Assembly (NCBI GenBank): GCA_024687845.1 | Contig: JAILEL010000279.1 | Span: 1-13,968 of the forward strand | From: Eubacterium sp. | GTDB taxonomy: Bacteria; Bacillota_A; Clostridia; Lachnospirales; Lachnospiraceae | Length of the DNA stretch: 13,968 bases | Direction of reading: 5' to 3' | Shown here: positions 7,125-13,968 of the stretch, in pieces | Layout of the letters: every line of letters starts with the position of its first letter | How positions within the stretch are numbered: position 1 is the first letter of the stretch | Notes under the pieces: model-generated | Databases searched by the model: none | The model's input: the letters and a program-made list of their open reading frames with translations, nothing else | What the model was told of the DNA's origin: nothing | Position numbers and translations under genes: made by a program

Positions 7125-9317
7125 CTAATTTTCCTTTACTGTAAAATGATAGATTCTGCCCTGTCCGTCTCCTGATAACTTGTCCGTCAAAAAGCCCATA
7201 TTCATAAGCTCCGATCCGCTGTACTGTCGTCCATCATCCAATGTGTAGATGTATTCTGGCCGAAGTCCGGCAAGCTTCACTATTTCAGGACGAACATTTG
7301 CTGCGCCGCTCTTTTGAATGTAGGTAAAAAGTACTTCCCTTTTATCTTTTGAGACAAAGCACCACGAATATGAACGCTTTTTCATTCCAGTCTTAAGAAC
7401 ACTTCCGCAGGAACTTAATCTGTAATAATCACCTTCTCTCACAAGATGAGAGTATCTTCTATAATCGGCGATCTGAGTTTTTACCACATCCAGCTCCTCA
7501 TCAGATATTTTTGTTATATCCAGCTCATAACCGAAGGTACCTGCCATTGCGACATAGCCTCTCGTCTGCATATCTGTAGTTCTGTTCAGCAGATGATTCG
7601 GACATATGCTTACATGTGACCCCATAGATGACGGAGGATAAACCAGAGAGGTTCCTTCCTGGATATCCAGTCTTTCGATGGCATCCGTATCGTCTGAACA
7701 CCATATCTGAGGACTGTAATAAAGCATTCCCATATCGAATCTTCCGCCACCACTTGAACAGTTCTCCAGAAGCAGATCCGGGAATTCCGTAATCAGTCTC
7801 TCCATAAGCTCATAGAGTCCAAGAACATATCTATGATATATCTCTCCCGGTCTTGTCACGGTACTTCCAACATCAGTAAGCGGGCGGTTCATATCCCATT
7901 TGACATATCTGATATTCGATTCTTTCAGGATGGAAACAATGCTCTCATATACATATTTCCTGACTTCTTCCCTTGTAATATCCAGCACATACTGATATCT
8001 TGCCTGAGCAGGTTCTCTTCCTGGAATCCGTAAAGCCCAATCAGGATGTTCCCTGTAAAGATCCGAATCAGGTGATATCATTTCCGGCTCAAACCATATT
8101 CCCAGATCAAGACCTATATCATTAACCTTCTCACATAGTCCCTTTACTCCATTCGGAAGTCTCTCAAGATTTGGTTTCCAGTCACCCAAAGATGTCGTTT
8201 CGTTATACCTTTTTCCGAACCAGCCATCATCCATAACAAGCATGTCGATTCCTGCCGCCTTAGCACGCCTTGCTATCTCTAGAAGCTTCTCTTCGTTAAA
8301 ATCAAAATAAGTTGCTTCCCAGTTGTTGATCACTATTGGTCTATCTTTATACATATAACTGCTTCTAATGAGATGTTCCCTAATAAATGAATGGAACTCT
8401 CTGCTCATCCTTCCGATTCCTTCGGCTGACCAGACAAGAACAGCCTCCGGGCTTTCAAAGGTTTCATCTTCGCCAAGCAGCCAGTCGAAGCTATAAGGGT
8501 TGATTCCTATAACTGATCTCACAGTATCATGCTGTGTCCGTTCCGCTTCTGCGAGAAAATTACCGGAATATATAAGAGCCATCCCATACGCCTCACCCTC
8601 TGTTTCGGTTGCATTTTCCGAAACAACAGCCATAAAAGGATTCTCCTGATGACTTGATATTCCCCTGGTTGAGGAAGCAGCTACTCTCCCATGACCTATA
8701 GGTCTTCTGTCTGCTATATGTTCTCTTGCCCATGAGCCATTAAGTGTTATTATGTCCTGACCTTTATATTCAAAATCCACAGATGCCGATAGTACTCTTC
8801 CAAGCCTCACATTTCTGCCGCTTATATTCCGGACATTCGCACTTCTTACCAGCACATCAAGTCCTTTAAAAATGCTATATATAAGCACAACCTCTACCAA
8901 ACCAGCTACATCTTCCAATACCAGCTCGAGAGTCATCGTATCCTCATTACTTCCAAAAGCTGATGGAAGACCTTTCTTTATTTTCTTCCCTTTATAAATT
9001 CTATGGCTTCTATATTTCAGCTCACAGCCTGTAAATCCAGATTCATCCATTATTTCAAGACAGTTTGTTCTGAAATCTCCGGTACCACATACGCCATATT
9101 CAAAGGGATAGCCGTCTGCAAAAGTACATTTTTCTCCGATATTACCGTTCAGATACGAATATTCCGATTCCCGAAGATTTTCTCTCGACGGAAAAAAGTC
9201 CAGCTTTTTACCATAGTAAAGATTCCCCGGATAACCGTCTGAAAGAGCTATTACATAACTTGTATTTTTCATCTGAAGCATAAAGAGATCATTTTCGAAA
9301 TATATTCCAAAGTCCAT
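7125..9317 (-). CDS. GH36 α-galactosidase, intracellular
   Basis: It removes α-1,6-linked galactose from imported galactomannan-derived oligosaccharides. The protein has about 730 residues, the usual size for GH36 group I bacterial enzymes. It has an N-terminal β-supersandwich, a central barrel and a C-terminal β-domain. Barrel motifs seen are VINNWEATYFDFNE, LVMDDGWFGKR, GIWFEPEMIS, the nucleophile in YVKWDMNRP (about Asp475), NCSSGGGRFD, and the acid/base in WCSDDTDAIERL (about Asp543). The C-terminal part carries FGYELDITK. No secretion signal is present. ATG at 9317 is chosen over one at 9332 because GGGGGGAG sits just before it and would otherwise be coding. It lies 28 bases after GH130_2 and directly upstream of the CE2 gene in one run. 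Confidence 0.95.
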   Translation of the reverse strand: MDFGIYFENDLFMLQMKNTSYVIALSDGYPGNLYYGKKLDFFPSRENLRESEYSYLNGNIGEKCTFADGYPFEYGVCGTGDFRTNCLEIMDESGFTGCELKYRSHRIYKGKKIKKGLPSAFGSNEDTMTLELVLEDVAGLVEVVLIYSIFKGLDVLVRSANVRNISGRNVRLGRVLSASVDFEYKGQDIITLNGSWAREHIADRRPIGHGRVAASSTRGISSHQENPFMAVVSENATETEGEAYGMALIYSGNFLAEAERTQHDTVRSVIGINPYSFDWLLGEDETFESPEAVLVWSAEGIGRMSREFHSFIREHLIRSSYMYKDRPIVINNWEATYFDFNEEKLLEIARRAKAAGIDMLVMDDGWFGKRYNETTSLGDWKPNLERLPNGVKGLCEKVNDIGLDLGIWFEPEMISPDSDLYREHPDWALRIPGREPAQARYQYVLDITREEVRKYVYESIVSILKESNIRYVKWDMNRPLTDVGSTVTRPGEIYHRYVLGLYELMERLITEFPDLLLENCSSGGGRFDMGMLYYSPQIWCSDDTDAIERLDIQEGTSLVYPPSSMGSHVSICPNHLLNRTTDMQTRGYVAMAGTFGYELDITKISDEELDVVKTQIADYRRYSHLVREGDYYRLSSCGSVLKTGMKKRSYSWCFVSKDKREVLFTYIQKSGAANVRPEIVKLAGLRPEYIYTLDDGRQYSGSELMNMGFLTDKLSGDGQGRIYHFTVKEN

Positions 9318-9345
9318 TTTGTCTCCCCCCATAATTCATATAAGC

Positions 9346-10371
9346 TTATCTGATTCCTATCTCAGTATCCGATTCTCTTACAACACTGTGTTCTTTGATA
9401 TAAGCTACAATTCTGTCAAGTTGTGTAAATGCAAGTCCCACATAGCTGTCTGCACATCCGTAGTAAAGAGCTATCTTTCCGGTTTCAGGATCATGAATTG
9501 TTGCACATGGAAATGTAACATTTGGAACAAAGCCTCTCTCCTCATACCATTCCTCTGGTGTCAGAAGGAAATTCTCACATCTGTACTTAACTTTCGAAGG
9601 ATTATCTGTATCAAGTATCGCTCCCCCTATTGAATAAACAAATCCGTTACAGGTTCCACTTACTCCGTGATAGAATAGGAGCCAACCCTCCGTAGTTTCT
9701 ATAGGAGCAGCACCTCCTCCTATTTTTACTGACTCCCACCATTCATTGCTTCGTCCCATAACATGTCTATGTTTTCCCCAGAATGTAAGATCTGGGCTTT
9801 CAGACAGGAATATATCTCCGAAAGGTGTATGACCGCTATCTGACGGCCGGCTTAGCATCACATAATTCCCATTAATCTTTCTTGGGAAAAGAACCGCATT
9901 TCTGTTAAATGGAATAAATGGATTCTCTATTCTTACAAATGTCTTGAAATCCTTTGTCTTCGCCATTCCGATGGCTGCCCCATAAAAATCACCACACCAG
10001 ATGATGTAGTAGGTATCCTCTACCTTTACAAGTCTCGGATCATATGCATATACAGGCATATAGTCTTCGCCTTCTTCATTTACAAAATGTATCTTTTCCG
10101 GTTCTATATCCCAGTGAATGGCATCCTTACTTCTTCCAAGATATACATAAGGAATTCCGTTAGTCTGCTCTCCTCTGAATACACCAATAAACCCGTCCTC
10201 ATAAGGCATTACGGCACTGTTAAAGATTCTTGCTACATTCTCAACCGGATTACGGTCGATAATCGGATTCTCGCTATATCTCCAGACAGGAGCCCCTTTT
10301 ATCTTTTCCGGCGGATCCTGCCATGGGATATTAGGCACAGCAGGCGAATTAAGAATTTTTACGTCTGACAT
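9346..10371 (-). CDS. GH130_2 β-1,4-mannooligosaccharide phosphorylase
   Basis: It is predicted to phosphorolyse β-1,4-manno-oligosaccharides from the non-reducing end, giving mannose 1-phosphate. The 341-residue protein shows GH130 signatures: VARIFNSAVMPYEDGFIGVFRGEQTNGIP, the catalytic acid in YAYDPRLVK (Asp111), NRNAVLFPRKINGNYVMLSRPSDSG, GGGAAPIETTEGWLLFYHGV, and LYYGCADSYVGLAF near the end. Size and motifs match subfamily 2 (Ruminococcus albus RaMP2-like) and differ from the longer subfamily 1 gene in this locus. It is first in the six-gene run, with GGAGGAG before the ATG and a promoter region upstream rich in repeated putative operators. Cytoplasmic: no signal peptide. Confidence 0.94.
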   Translation of the reverse strand: MSDVKILNSPAVPNIPWQDPPEKIKGAPVWRYSENPIIDRNPVENVARIFNSAVMPYEDGFIGVFRGEQTNGIPYVYLGRSKDAIHWDIEPEKIHFVNEEGEDYMPVYAYDPRLVKVEDTYYIIWCGDFYGAAIGMAKTKDFKTFVRIENPFIPFNRNAVLFPRKINGNYVMLSRPSDSGHTPFGDIFLSESPDLTFWGKHRHVMGRSNEWWESVKIGGGAAPIETTEGWLLFYHGVSGTCNGFVYSIGGAILDTDNPSKVKYRCENFLLTPEEWYEERGFVPNVTFPCATIHDPETGKIALYYGCADSYVGLAFTQLDRIVAYIKEHSVVRESDTEIGIR

Positions 10372-10387
10372 AAATACATTCTCCTCC

Positions 10388-10461
10388 TTTAAGTAATTTA
10401 TTTTTAAATTAAGTAAAAGTTAACATATATTTACTTAAAATTCAAGTGCTATTTACTTAAA
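10388..10461 (-). promoter_or_regulatory. Cluster of four putative LacI-family operators before GH130_2
   Basis: Four copies of the TTAAGTAAA-like motif lie in 74 bases: plus-strand TTTAAGTAATTTA (10388-10400) and AATTAAGTAAAAG (10407-10419), and plus-strand TATTTACTTAAA at 10428-10439 and 10450-10461. The last two are identical 12-mers 22 bases apart, about two helical turns. The innermost copy abuts the Shine-Dalgarno sequence. The same motif occurs before the binding-protein gene. Confidence 0.6.
10417..10445 (-). promoter_or_regulatory. Probable promoter of the six-gene enzyme run
   Basis: On the minus strand TTGAAT (10440-10445) is followed by 17 bases and TAACTT (10417-10422), with TG one base before it, an extended -10. 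The -10 match is only moderate. An operator copy (10428-10439) fills the spacer, as in the other two promoters of the locus. Confidence 0.45.
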
Positions 10462-10478
10462 TTGTTAATTTTTTAGGC

Positions 10479-10513
10479 AAAAAAATAGTGCATAAGATTA
10501 AACTCATGCACTA
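10479..10513 (-). terminator. Intrinsic terminator after lacI
   Basis: On the minus strand an 8-bp perfect stem, TAGTGCAT paired with ATGCACTA, encloses a 12-base loop and runs straight into seven T residues. It lies 36 bases after the lacI stop codon and separates the GH113-lacI unit from the GH130_2 promoter. Confidence 0.82.
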
Positions 10514-10549
10514 AATAATATATTAGCTTAAATACTTATTTACTTTTTA

Positions 10550-11554
10550 CTATTTTTGAACCTTTGTTGATTCTCTGGCAATCACTCTTCCATATGAAAG
10601 AACTGTGCCATATCTGTAATCTGGATTTTGGAATTTCTGCTCGAGAATGTTAAGAGTATAATAAATCATTTCTTCTATGTTAACTCTGTAGGTTGTCAGT
10701 TCAACGCCATCTATCTTATTGCTGGCATAATCATCATAGCCCGCTACTGCGACATCCTCCGGAACTTTATAACCCGCCTGATTCAACTTTCTGATAAGTC
10801 TGTAAGCTGCCACATCACAGTTACAGAAGAATGCGTCCGGCATCTTATCTGGAAGAACTATCTCAATATCATTTCCTTCTTCATCTCTGTCATCGATATG
10901 GTCTTCTTCACGAATATCTATACCCTTCATCAGCATATATTTCCTGTAGCCCAGATATCTGTCCAGAATACTTCTTGTACTTCTGTAATTCCCCACAAAG
11001 GTTATATCTGAATACCCCTGCTTCACAAGATGTCTTGTCATCAGATATCCTCCGTTGATATTATCACCGACCACGGAATCGAACTCAAAGTCTTCATTTT
11101 CAAAATCAAAGAACACTATGTTTTTGCCGGTTTCCTCCAGTGCCTGCAGATAATCTCTGCTCACTTCTCCGATCACGATTATGTGGTCTACTTTATTGAT
11201 GGAAAGCAACGTCGGAAGTACCTTGTTCTTCTCATCATTTTCTATGATTACTTCCAGTATTCCAACTATGCCACGCTTTGTCATCTCAACAAGCATCTTC
11301 TGATATACACTTAGATAGAAGGAATTGTCTCCCACAAATCTCTGAGCGATTAGTATTCCGACATTCCTGCTAACGTTCTCCGAATCTTCGTTTTTCTTAA
11401 ATATGTACCCCAATTCTTTGGCTTTATCTATTATTTCCTCTCGCAGTCTGTCTCCTACCCCATCTTTACCTGCGAGAGCCTTTGATACGGTAACAATACT
11501 TATATCCAGCTCCTGAGCGATATCTTTCATTGTTACCTTCTTTATTTGTGCCAT
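10550..11554 (-). CDS. LacI-family transcriptional regulator (probable mannan-locus repressor)
   Basis: This 334-residue protein has the normal LacI-family length. An N-terminal helix-turn-helix (VTMKDIAQELDISIVTVSKALAG, about residues 8-30) and hinge region ending in KELGYIF are followed by a periplasmic-binding-protein-like sensor domain (NVGILIAQ, IVIGEVSRDYL, VVGDNINGGYLMTRHLVKQGYSDITFVG, PDAFFCNCDVAAYRLIRKL, VAVAGYDDY). The start at 11554 is preferred over an in-frame ATG at 11587 because AGGAG lies about 7 bases ahead of it and conserved homology begins there. It lies 56 bases downstream of GH113 with no strong promoter between, so it is probably co-transcribed from the GH113 promoter and would regulate itself. 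It probably binds the TTAAGTAAA-type motifs at the three promoters; the inducer, perhaps a manno-oligosaccharide or mannosyl-glucose, is unknown. Confidence 0.92.
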   Translation of the reverse strand: MAQIKKVTMKDIAQELDISIVTVSKALAGKDGVGDRLREEIIDKAKELGYIFKKNEDSENVSRNVGILIAQRFVGDNSFYLSVYQKMLVEMTKRGIVGILEVIIENDEKNKVLPTLLSINKVDHIIVIGEVSRDYLQALEETGKNIVFFDFENEDFEFDSVVGDNINGGYLMTRHLVKQGYSDITFVGNYRSTRSILDRYLGYRKYMLMKGIDIREEDHIDDRDEEGNDIEIVLPDKMPDAFFCNCDVAAYRLIRKLNQAGYKVPEDVAVAGYDDYASNKIDGVELTTYRVNIEEMIYYTLNILEQKFQNPDYRYGTVLSYGRVIARESTKVQK

Positions 11555-11610
11555 CTTCTTCTCCTTTTCTAAACTCTTTTCATACAAAAGAATAATAACA
11601 CAATTTTTAG

Positions 11611-12603
11611 CTAATTTACAGCATTCTTTTTACGATTTAAATACCACTCTTTAAGCGTTTTTTCAGCTTTTTTGCCATAAACTGTAAAATCTCTGTCATG
11701 TTTCATTTCTGTTTCTTCAGGAATGATTGCTTTCCAGTCCCACCAGAAATAGCCGGCAAACCATGGAATATCCCATGTAGCTTCCATAGCTGTTTCATAA
11801 AAATCAGCCTGTTCATCTTCATCTATCGGCATATCTGGCCTGTCCTGAAAATCCCAGGGATACATAGTGCAGCCCTTTTCATTTCTCACTCCCACTTCTG
11901 CAAACATGACCGGCTTACCGTATTTATTATGACAATCTTCAAGTATTTTTAATACATCTGCCCATCTGAATCTCATAGTCTGAGCACCCTTATTGTTTTC
12001 ATCAGTAACCGGATAATAAGCGCTTATGCCTATAACGTCTACTGCATCAAGCCATTTGGAGCTTACTTCATCTCCGTGATTAACATTATGCATAAGTATT
12101 CCACTATATACCTGTCTGACATTTTTTATCATATCTCTGCAGTATTTCGTCTGCTTATCCATTCCTTCCATCTCGCATCCGGTACATAGCATTTCCACCC
12201 CCAGTTGCTGCGCCATTCGTGCATAATAGAGCATAAATGTGTTGTAGGACTCAAACCATTTATCCCAGTAAAAACTGCATTTTTTATCTACTGGAAAGTC
12301 AATCTTTGCTCTCCAGGATCCATCAAGACAATTTATCATAGGTTTTAGACATACCTTAAGTCCCAGTGATTTAGCCAGTTTTACTGCTGCTTTAACATCA
12401 TCATCAGTCTGTGTATATGTATAATGTGAAAAAATAGTTGTACTGTAAAAATATTCCTGCCAAGCATTTACTGTAATACATATCCAGTCAAGTCCATTTG
12501 ACGCAAGTCTTCGCATTGAGCGTTCTGCCTCTTCTGTCTGCATCTCTCCAGCTGAGCTGAAAAAGCCCCAGGTATAGCCTTTACAAAAAAGTCTTTTATC
12601 CAT
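11611..12603 (-). CDS. GH113 β-mannanase / exo-oligomannosidase
   Basis: This is a (β/α)8 glycoside hydrolase of clan A. The 330-residue protein contains GYTWGFFSS at the N-terminus, GLDWICITVNAWQE, LKVCLKPMIN, the acid/base Glu144 in MLCTGCEMEG, AVDVIGISAYYP, the nucleophile Glu236 in PVMFAEVGVR and GYFWWDW near the end. These positions fit known GH113 mannanases. There is no signal peptide, so it acts on imported oligosaccharides. The Roseburia intestinalis relative is reported to release mannose from reducing ends, and the same may hold here. ATG at 12603 is preferred to an upstream in-frame ATG at 12663 because GGGGGGA precedes it, the known family homology begins there, and the upstream codons lie within the promoter. 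First gene of the GH113-lacI unit. Confidence 0.92.
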   Translation of the reverse strand: MDKRLFCKGYTWGFFSSAGEMQTEEAERSMRRLASNGLDWICITVNAWQEYFYSTTIFSHYTYTQTDDDVKAAVKLAKSLGLKVCLKPMINCLDGSWRAKIDFPVDKKCSFYWDKWFESYNTFMLYYARMAQQLGVEMLCTGCEMEGMDKQTKYCRDMIKNVRQVYSGILMHNVNHGDEVSSKWLDAVDVIGISAYYPVTDENNKGAQTMRFRWADVLKILEDCHNKYGKPVMFAEVGVRNEKGCTMYPWDFQDRPDMPIDEDEQADFYETAMEATWDIPWFAGYFWWDWKAIIPEETEMKHDRDFTVYGKKAEKTLKEWYLNRKKNAVN

Positions 12604-12624
12604 AGAATTCCCCCCTTGAATATT

Positions 12625-12658
12625 TTTTAGGTAAATTCTATATTCTTTTAGGTAAATT
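12625..12658 (-). promoter_or_regulatory. Direct-repeat operators in the GH113-lacI promoter
   Basis: The 13-base sequence TTTTAGGTAAATT (plus strand) occurs at 12625-12637 and again at 12646-12658, exactly 21 bases apart, so both copies face the same side of the helix. It differs from the TTTTAAGTAAAT motif at the GH130_2 promoter chiefly by G for A in the centre. Its position over the core promoter fits repression, probably autoregulation by the LacI protein. Confidence 0.6.
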
Positions 12659-12663
12659 GTCAA
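12635..12663 (-). promoter_or_regulatory. σA-type promoter of GH113-lacI
   Basis: The minus strand has a perfect -35 TTGACA (12658-12663), a 17-base spacer and -10 TAGAAT (12635-12640). A putative operator copy lies between -35 and -10 and a second one begins at the -10 box. Confidence 0.8.
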
Positions 12664-12710
12664 TTGTTTTTATCTTAACTTTTACTAGTCACGTTACTAT
12701 TAACGGTTAA

Positions 12711-13571
12711 CTAACAATTACCTTCATATACAAAATTCAAGCTTTCCCGTGCAATGTCCGCCAGATGATAAATAACCTTAATATCCGTAGCGTTTCTGTC
12801 CGTCATTTTAAATCTTGGAAAAAATCTGGATATATGCAAAGGTATATCTCTTCCGATTATATTTCCATCTTTATCCTTAAGATTTGAAATATAACTGCTA
12901 ATAGCCCTCATCTCATCTTCAGTATCATTCTCTCCCGGAACGATAAGCGTCGTAAGTTCCACATGGCAGGTCTTTACTGCCTCTTCAATAAATTCCTTTA
13001 CCATTTGAAGATTCCCACCAAGAACATCCCTATAATAACTCTCAGAGAAGCCCTTCAGATCAATATTCATTGCATCAATAAATGGCGCAATTTCCTGTAA
13101 AACTTCCAGGCTCGCGGTTCCATTTGAAACAAGTACATTATACATTCCCCGCTCATGTACAAGCCTTGCTGTATCTCTTACAAACTCATATCCTATAAGC
13201 GGTTCATTATAGGTAAAAGCTACCCCGATATTACCATCTTTTTTATAATGCTCAGCTGCCTTAGCTATTTCTTCCGGGTTCCATTCTTCTGCCTCACTTT
13301 CAAAATGGCGTGCCCTGTCGGACCAGGATATTTCGTCATTCTGGCAAAATGGGCATCTAAGATTACAACCATAGCTTCCTACTGAAAGTATATAGCTTCC
13401 TGGATGAAATCTACTAAGAGGTTTTTTCTCAATAGGGTCAAGGGCAATAGAGGTCACTCTGCCATAGTTAGTTGACATAACTTTTCCATTCTTACAGCTA
13501 CGAACATAACAAAAACCTCTACCGCCTTCTTGTATATCACAATGCCTGAAACAAACTTCGCACCTTGCCAT
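12711..13571 (-). CDS. amrS: AmmeMemoRadiSam-system radical SAM enzyme (AmrS-like)
   Basis: This is a 286-residue radical SAM protein. The [4Fe-4S] motif CxxxCxxC is at Cys69, Cys73 and Cys76 (GCNLRCPFCQN). An N-terminal cysteine cluster (Cys4, Cys7, Cys11, Cys21 in CEVCFRHC...GFC), the segment LDPIEKKPLSRFHPGS, FTYNEPL, NVLVSNGT, DAMNIDLKGFSESYYR, IPLHISRFFPRF and the ending FVYEGNC are all typical of the AmrS family, which resembles pyruvate formate-lyase activating enzymes. It is somewhat shorter than many family members (often over 300). The family's substrate and product are not settled. The AMMECR1- and MEMO1-like partners normally found with it are not visible here. AGGGGAAG lies just before the ATG. 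It is not obviously part of mannan use: a separate, strong promoter begins just downstream for GH113. Confidence 0.88.
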   Translation of the reverse strand: MARCEVCFRHCDIQEGGRGFCYVRSCKNGKVMSTNYGRVTSIALDPIEKKPLSRFHPGSYILSVGSYGCNLRCPFCQNDEISWSDRARHFESEAEEWNPEEIAKAAEHYKKDGNIGVAFTYNEPLIGYEFVRDTARLVHERGMYNVLVSNGTASLEVLQEIAPFIDAMNIDLKGFSESYYRDVLGGNLQMVKEFIEEAVKTCHVELTTLIVPGENDTEDEMRAISSYISNLKDKDGNIIGRDIPLHISRFFPRFKMTDRNATDIKVIYHLADIARESLNFVYEGNC

Positions 13572-13634
13572 ATTTCTTCCCCTTCAGTTTCTTCTCCATG
13601 TCTATTTTTCCTTTGGATCAAAGCCAATCCCAAT

Positions 13635-13675
13635 ATATTATTTTGAAAATAATAAGTAACTTTTCAAAATAATAT
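13635..13675. repeat. Perfect 15-bp inverted repeat in the amrS upstream region
   Basis: The arms are ATATTATTTTGAAAA (13635-13649) and its exact reverse complement (13661-13675), separated by 11 bases. Each arm contains the near-palindrome ATTTTGAAAA. On the minus strand TTGAAA in one arm and AAAATA in the other are 17 bases apart and could be the amrS -35 and -10. It may be an operator for a dimer or tetramer, or a transcript hairpin. No T-tract or convergent gene supports a terminator role. Confidence 0.7.
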
Positions 13676-13813
13676 CACTCTTTATATTATAATAAAAATG
13701 CGCAACAAAAGCATCATATGAAATGTGCTTTTACTGTGGTGAGTAATGCTGAGGTGTGATAAAATATTATGAATAGCAAAAACCCGGCTAGTAATCCTTG
13801 AATACACCGGAAC

Positions 13814-13820
13814 GAGGAGG
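13814..13820 (+). promoter_or_regulatory. Ribosome binding site of the partial plus-strand gene
   Basis: GAGGAGG lies 7 bases before the ATG at 13828, supporting that start. Confidence 0.8.
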
Positions 13821-13827
13821 TACGTAA

Positions 13828-13968
13828 ATGAAAGGTGATAAAACGTTCAGTCTGCTCTACCCAAGAGGGAAAGAAGTAGAATTTAAAAAATTAGACGATA
13901 ATGCATTTCATGATCTTGGGCTTGATATGATCACCAAAGCAGTCACTAACGACCATAAAGAGCAGGTG
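13828..13968 (+). CDS. N-terminal fragment of an unidentified protein, possibly MutS-like ATPase (partial)
   Basis: This is an open frame of 47 codons that runs off the window edge, preceded by a strong ribosome binding site. The protein begins MKGDKTFSLLYPRGKEVEF and continues LDDNAFHDLGLDMITKAVT. There is no signal peptide or membrane segment in the visible part. The FSLLYP...FHDLGLD pattern reminds me of the N-terminus of MutS-related proteins of Clostridia, but that rests on memory and too little is visible to show an ATPase motif. It is the only gene on the plus strand and is divergent from amrS, so it probably marks the boundary of the mannan locus. Confidence 0.6.
   Translation, partial: MKGDKTFSLLYPRGKEVEFKKLDDNAFHDLGLDMITKAVTNDHKEQV

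Larger units (their letters stand above)
13572..13827. other. Divergent intergenic region between amrS and the plus-strand gene
   Basis: This 256-base AT-rich region contains a perfect 15-bp inverted repeat at 13635-13675 and a second, weaker inverted repeat (AAAAGCA / TGCTTTT, 13707-13732). A possible plus-strand -10 element, TAAAAT after TGTGA, lies near 13759-13764 without a convincing -35. No coding sequence is apparent. Confidence 0.5.

Noticed and set aside
6417..7175. A 252-codon plus-strand open frame antisense to the CE2 gene
   Set aside because: The opposite strand has clear CE2 catalytic motifs over the whole length; the plus-strand translation is rich in Ser, Cys, Tyr and Ile without any recognisable domain.
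11555..11610. Independent promoter for lacI
   Set aside because: A TATTAT-like element is present but no credible -35 at the right distance; co-transcription with GH113 is simpler.
12604..12663. Twenty extra N-terminal codons on GH113
   Set aside because: They cover the -10 box and the repeated operators, and a strong ribosome binding site sits before the ATG at 12603.
13707..13732. AAAAGCA / TGCTTTT inverted repeat as a terminator
   Set aside because: Both flanking genes point away from it, so no transcript is expected to end there; the stem is only 7 bp.

Overview
The window reads as a β-mannan utilisation locus from a low-GC Firmicute, most probably a Lachnospiraceae member of the Roseburia/Butyrivibrio type. 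The evidence is AT-rich DNA, strong AGGAGG-type ribosome binding sites, a Gram-positive lipoprotein solute-binding protein, and a gene set resembling the mannan-oligosaccharide locus described in Roseburia intestinalis. No species can be named from this sequence alone.

Layout: every gene but the last lies on the minus strand, so transcription runs from high to low coordinates. (1) 13828-13968, plus strand: the first 47 codons of an unidentified gene, possibly MutS-like. (2) 12711-13571: a radical SAM enzyme of the AmmeMemoRadiSam type, separated from gene 1 by a divergent intergenic region that holds a perfect 15-bp inverted repeat. (3) 11611-12603, a GH113 β-mannan hydrolase, then 10550-11554, a LacI-family regulator, closed by a clear intrinsic terminator. 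(4) A six-gene run from 10371 down to 1058: GH130_2 mannooligosaccharide phosphorylase, GH36 α-galactosidase, CE2-type acetylesterase, cellobiose-2-epimerase-type enzyme, GH130_1 mannosylglucose phosphorylase, and a two-module protein joining an SGNH acetylesterase to a class I phosphomannose isomerase. (5) From 848 leftward: the sugar-binding lipoprotein of an ABC importer, cut by the window edge.

How they work together (inference from known families): acetylated, galactosylated manno-oligosaccharides are captured by the lipoprotein and imported whole. In the cytoplasm GH36 removes α-galactose and the two unrelated esterases remove acetyl groups. GH113 trims mannose, GH130_2 phosphorolyses longer chains to mannose 1-phosphate, the epimerase turns mannobiose into mannosyl-glucose, and GH130_1 splits that into mannose 1-phosphate and glucose. 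The isomerase module takes mannose 6-phosphate to fructose 6-phosphate. The mutase that joins mannose 1-phosphate to mannose 6-phosphate, the importer permeases and any secreted mannanase are not in the window.

Regulation: three promoters (before the binding protein, before GH130_2 and before GH113-lacI) carry related TTAAGTAAA / TTTTAGGTAAATT motifs that overlap the core promoter elements. They probably form one regulon under the local LacI protein. The most unusual items are the esterase-isomerase fusion and this operator family, which lacks the usual central-CG LacI palindrome.
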